A stretch of 12,240 nt of DNA from Oryzihumus sp036391795 (GTDB taxonomy: Bacteria > Actinomycetota > Actinomycetes > Actinomycetales > Dermatophilaceae). Where the stretch lies: NCBI RefSeq assembly GCF_036391795.1, contig NZ_DASVZH010000193.1, positions 1 to 12,240 on the forward strand, given 5' to 3'. Below, one piece after another: positions 10,855 through 12,240 of the stretch (within the stretch, counting starts at the first letter, position 1; the number at the start of each line of letters is the position of its first letter). The translations under genes were made by a program, and so were the position numbers. The notes beneath the pieces were generated by a model. That model made no database searches. It saw only the letters and a list, made by a program, of their open reading frames with translations, and was not told where the DNA came from.

Positions 10855-10872
10855 GCCACCCGGCGTACCGGC

Positions 10873-10919
10873 ACACGCGAAGGCCGCCCGCACCCCTGGG
10901 GGTGCGGGCGGCCTCGTGT
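10873..10919 (+). terminator. Long GC-rich hairpin after radical-SAM gene
   Basis: Bases 10881-10895 pair perfectly with 10900-10914 (15 pairs, loop CTGG). After a CGA bulge on the left, five more pairs form (10873-10877 with 10915-10919). It starts 18 nt after the radical-SAM stop and lies before the end of the - strand gene ending at 10948. It is therefore well placed as a terminator for both converging transcripts. No U-tract follows, which is common for GC-rich actinobacterial terminators. Confidence 0.7.
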
Positions 10920-10947
10920 CGTCTCCGGCGTCCGCTGTCGGGTCGGC

Positions 10948-11118
10948 TCAGAGCCCGCCGAAGCCGCCGCCGGGACCGACGCCACCCCCACGGCGTGCCT
11001 GGTAGTCGTAGTCGATGACGTCGGACCCGATGTCGTCCCGGGAGCCCGGCCGGTTGCCGCGGAGCACCACGGCGAGGACGAGGAACAGGGCAGCGACCCC
11101 GAAGAAGACCCACATCAT
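10948..11118 (-). CDS. Small single-pass membrane protein, Gly-rich tail
   Basis: I do not recognise a family. The predicted 56-residue protein starts MMWVFFGVAALFLVLAVVL, one membrane helix at about residues 3-20. A short basic and acidic stretch with DYDYQARR follows, then a glycine-rich C-terminus (GGGVGPGGGFGGL). The start is set by AGGAGGGG at 11124-11131 on the - strand, with GGAGG seven bases from the first ATG at 11118. The second ATG at 11115 is possible. An upstream GTG at 11136 overlaps the ribosome binding site and is less likely. The lack of a long N-terminal region suggests an anchored protein with a short soluble tail. Good third-position GC and a strong ribosome binding site support a real gene. 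Confidence 0.65.
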   Translation of the reverse strand: MMWVFFGVAALFLVLAVVLRGNRPGSRDDIGSDVIDYDYQARRGGGVGPGGGFGGL

Positions 11119-11123
11119 GACGA

Positions 11124-11131
11124 CCCCTCCT
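11124..11131 (-). promoter_or_regulatory. Ribosome binding site of small membrane protein
   Basis: AGGAGGGG on the - strand is a near-perfect Shine-Dalgarno sequence. It decides the start between GTG at 11136, which would lie upstream of the site itself, and the ATG pair at 11118 and 11115. Confidence 0.7.
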
Positions 11132-11136
11132 GACAC

Positions 11137-11153
11137 GACCGCACCGTGCGGTC
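11137..11153. promoter_or_regulatory. 17-bp palindrome upstream of small membrane protein
   Basis: GACCGCACCGTGCGGTC has two perfect 7-bp arms (11137-11143 and 11147-11153) around three bases. It sits six bases upstream of the ribosome binding site on the - strand. It could be a repressor operator or a 5'-UTR hairpin. The rest of the intergenic stretch (11154-11286) shows no gene and no convincing promoter hexamers. Confidence 0.45.
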
Positions 11154-11286
11154 ACCCCATGGACGACGATGCCACCCGGATGGTTGCGTGCGGGCCACAA
11201 CTCGTGTCAGCGGTGCACGCTCGACCTACCTCGCGGGCGTTCGGACGCGACAACCCGCCGAGACCGCCCCGACGACGGTCGACCGG

Positions 11287-12240
11287 TCAGGACAGGTGCG
11301 AGAGCCAGTCCGTGGCGTTCAGCGCCAGCTCGGCGTCGGTGCCGGCCGGGTCGTTCCACCCGTCATACAGGGTGTTGCCGCTCTGGCCGGTCCCGTCGTC
11401 GACCGGGGAGGAGTCGCCCCACAGCGCCACCCGGCCGGAGCCGAACTGGGACACCGCAAAGAAGCAGCCCGTCGAGCCGGTGTTGGACACGGCGTTGCGG
11501 TAGAGCAGGCACTGGGCGTTGGGGTTGCTGCTGGTCGAGATGGTGAAGGTGGTGCCGCCGCGCAAAATGCTGCCGGTTACTGTGCCCCAGGGACCGTCGA
11601 TGACCGGGTGCGTCTTCGCGGCCGTCGGGATGTTGGTCTCGTTCTCGCTGGAGTAGTTCTTGTAGTCGACCGTGATCCCGAACGGGTTGGTGTTGTCCAC
11701 GCCGTTGCTGCTGAACAGCTGGTTGGCGATGTCCACGCTGTCGACGCCGTCGTTGTTCCGGTCGCTCTGGTCGTGGTCGACGATGAGGAACAGGCCGCCG
11801 CCGTTCTGCACGAACTGCATGATCGCGGTGCGCTCGGCGGCGGTGAACGCGGTGTTGGGCTCGGGGATGACCAGCTCGTCGAAGTTCCTCAGGTCCAGGC
11901 TGCTGGTCGTCCCGTAGGTGAGGGCGCTGGTGGTCGTGCGCAGCGTGGGGTAGTAGGTCGGGTACTGCGCCAGCGACACGCCCCACGAGGAGATCGCCCC
12001 GGTCCAGTCGGTCTCGGAGCTGGGGGAGGCGTCCTGGTTGAACGGGTTCGGGATCGAGGTCGAGATGATCCAGTCGGCGTTGCCGGCGGTCTCGGCGTGG
12101 CCGTCGTCGAACAGGATCCGGGCCGAGGTGCCGGTGGTGGCGGCCGGCGCGGCGGCCACGGAGGGGGCGGCCAGGGCCGCCTGGGACGGCGCCACGCCGG
12201 TGGCCAGCCCGGCGGCGAGCGTGGTCAGCGCGGTGGCGGT
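11287..12240 (-). CDS. Secreted GATase1/GIFT-like domain protein (5' end outside)
   Basis: This is an exported protein of unknown function. The frame stays open to the right edge, so the start codon is outside; the GTG at 12195 is internal to a signal peptide. The visible start (ALTTLAAGLATGVAPSQAALA) looks like the hydrophobic core and cleavage region of a Sec signal. The mature part shows ARILFDDGHAETAGNADW, LRNFDELVIPEPNTAFTAAE, a glycine turn before LFLIVDHDQ, and a final GSGRVALWGDSSPVDDGTG with LYDGW and NATDWLSHL. This order resembles the GATase1-like fold of DUF4350/IFT52 (GIFT) domains; the match is by pattern only. DRNNDGVDSVD resembles a calcium-binding loop. Two cysteines around CLLYRNAVSNTGSTGC may form a disulfide. 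It lacks the classic GATase Cys-His-Glu triad as far as I can see, so a binding role is possible. Confidence 0.7.
   Translation of the reverse strand, partial: TATALTTLAAGLATGVAPSQAALAAPSVAAAPAATTGTSARILFDDGHAETAGNADWIISTSIPNPFNQDASPSSETDWTGAISSWGVSLAQYPTYYPTLRTTTSALTYGTTSSLDLRNFDELVIPEPNTAFTAAERTAIMQFVQNGGGLFLIVDHDQSDRNNDGVDSVDIANQLFSSNGVDNTNPFGITVDYKNYSSENETNIPTAAKTHPVIDGPWGTVTGSILRGGTTFTISTSSNPNAQCLLYRNAVSNTGSTGCFFAVSQFGSGRVALWGDSSPVDDGTGQSGNTLYDGWNDPAGTDAELALNATDWLSHLS

Noticed and set aside
11015..11503. 162-codon + strand frame across the right-hand intergenic region
   Set aside because: It overlaps the small membrane gene and the secreted-protein gene antisense, has no RBS, and shows no family features.

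Overview
The window is chromosomal DNA of a high-GC Gram-positive bacterium. Third codon positions are almost all G or C, and GTG starts are used. The infB-rbfA-truB-ribF order and the radical-SAM protein of TIGR03960 type both point to Actinobacteria. Order Micrococcales, perhaps Intrasporangiaceae, is my best guess, but it rests on general resemblance only.

Positions 1-4614 hold a translation and RNA-modification block on the + strand: infB (5' end outside the window), rbfA, truB and ribF. A 148-nt spacer with a strong hairpin and four GCTCACC heptamers separates infB from rbfA. rbfA and truB overlap, and truB and ribF are 9 nt apart. After ribF, where rpsO and pnp are common in this phylum, there is a 183-nt leader and a long-chain acyl-CoA ligase gene (4798-6645). 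An exported serine esterase (6746-7927) follows on the same strand.

The esterase converges on a secreted SGNH/GDSL hydrolase (7952-8788, - strand). That gene shares a short divergent promoter region with a radical-SAM protein (8872-10854, + strand). A long GC-rich hairpin closes the radical-SAM gene. Two - strand genes end the window: a 56-residue single-pass membrane protein with a glycine-rich tail, and a secreted protein running off the right edge (11287-12240). The latter probably has a GATase1/GIFT-like fold.

Most of the window is ordinary housekeeping DNA and I see no clear new multi-gene system. The observations most worth checking are these. The three complete genes without a Shine-Dalgarno sequence (ribF, the SGNH hydrolase and the radical-SAM gene) each have a TANNNT hexamer 6-7 nt before the start codon, which fits leaderless transcription. 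The hexamer GCATAC/GTATGC accounts for more than half of all ATA/TAT triplets here and brings rare codons with it. The acyl-CoA ligase leader can form competing helices that expose or mask the ribosome binding site. The two genes at the right edge are poorly characterised. No tRNA, rRNA, CRISPR array, insertion sequence or phage gene was seen.
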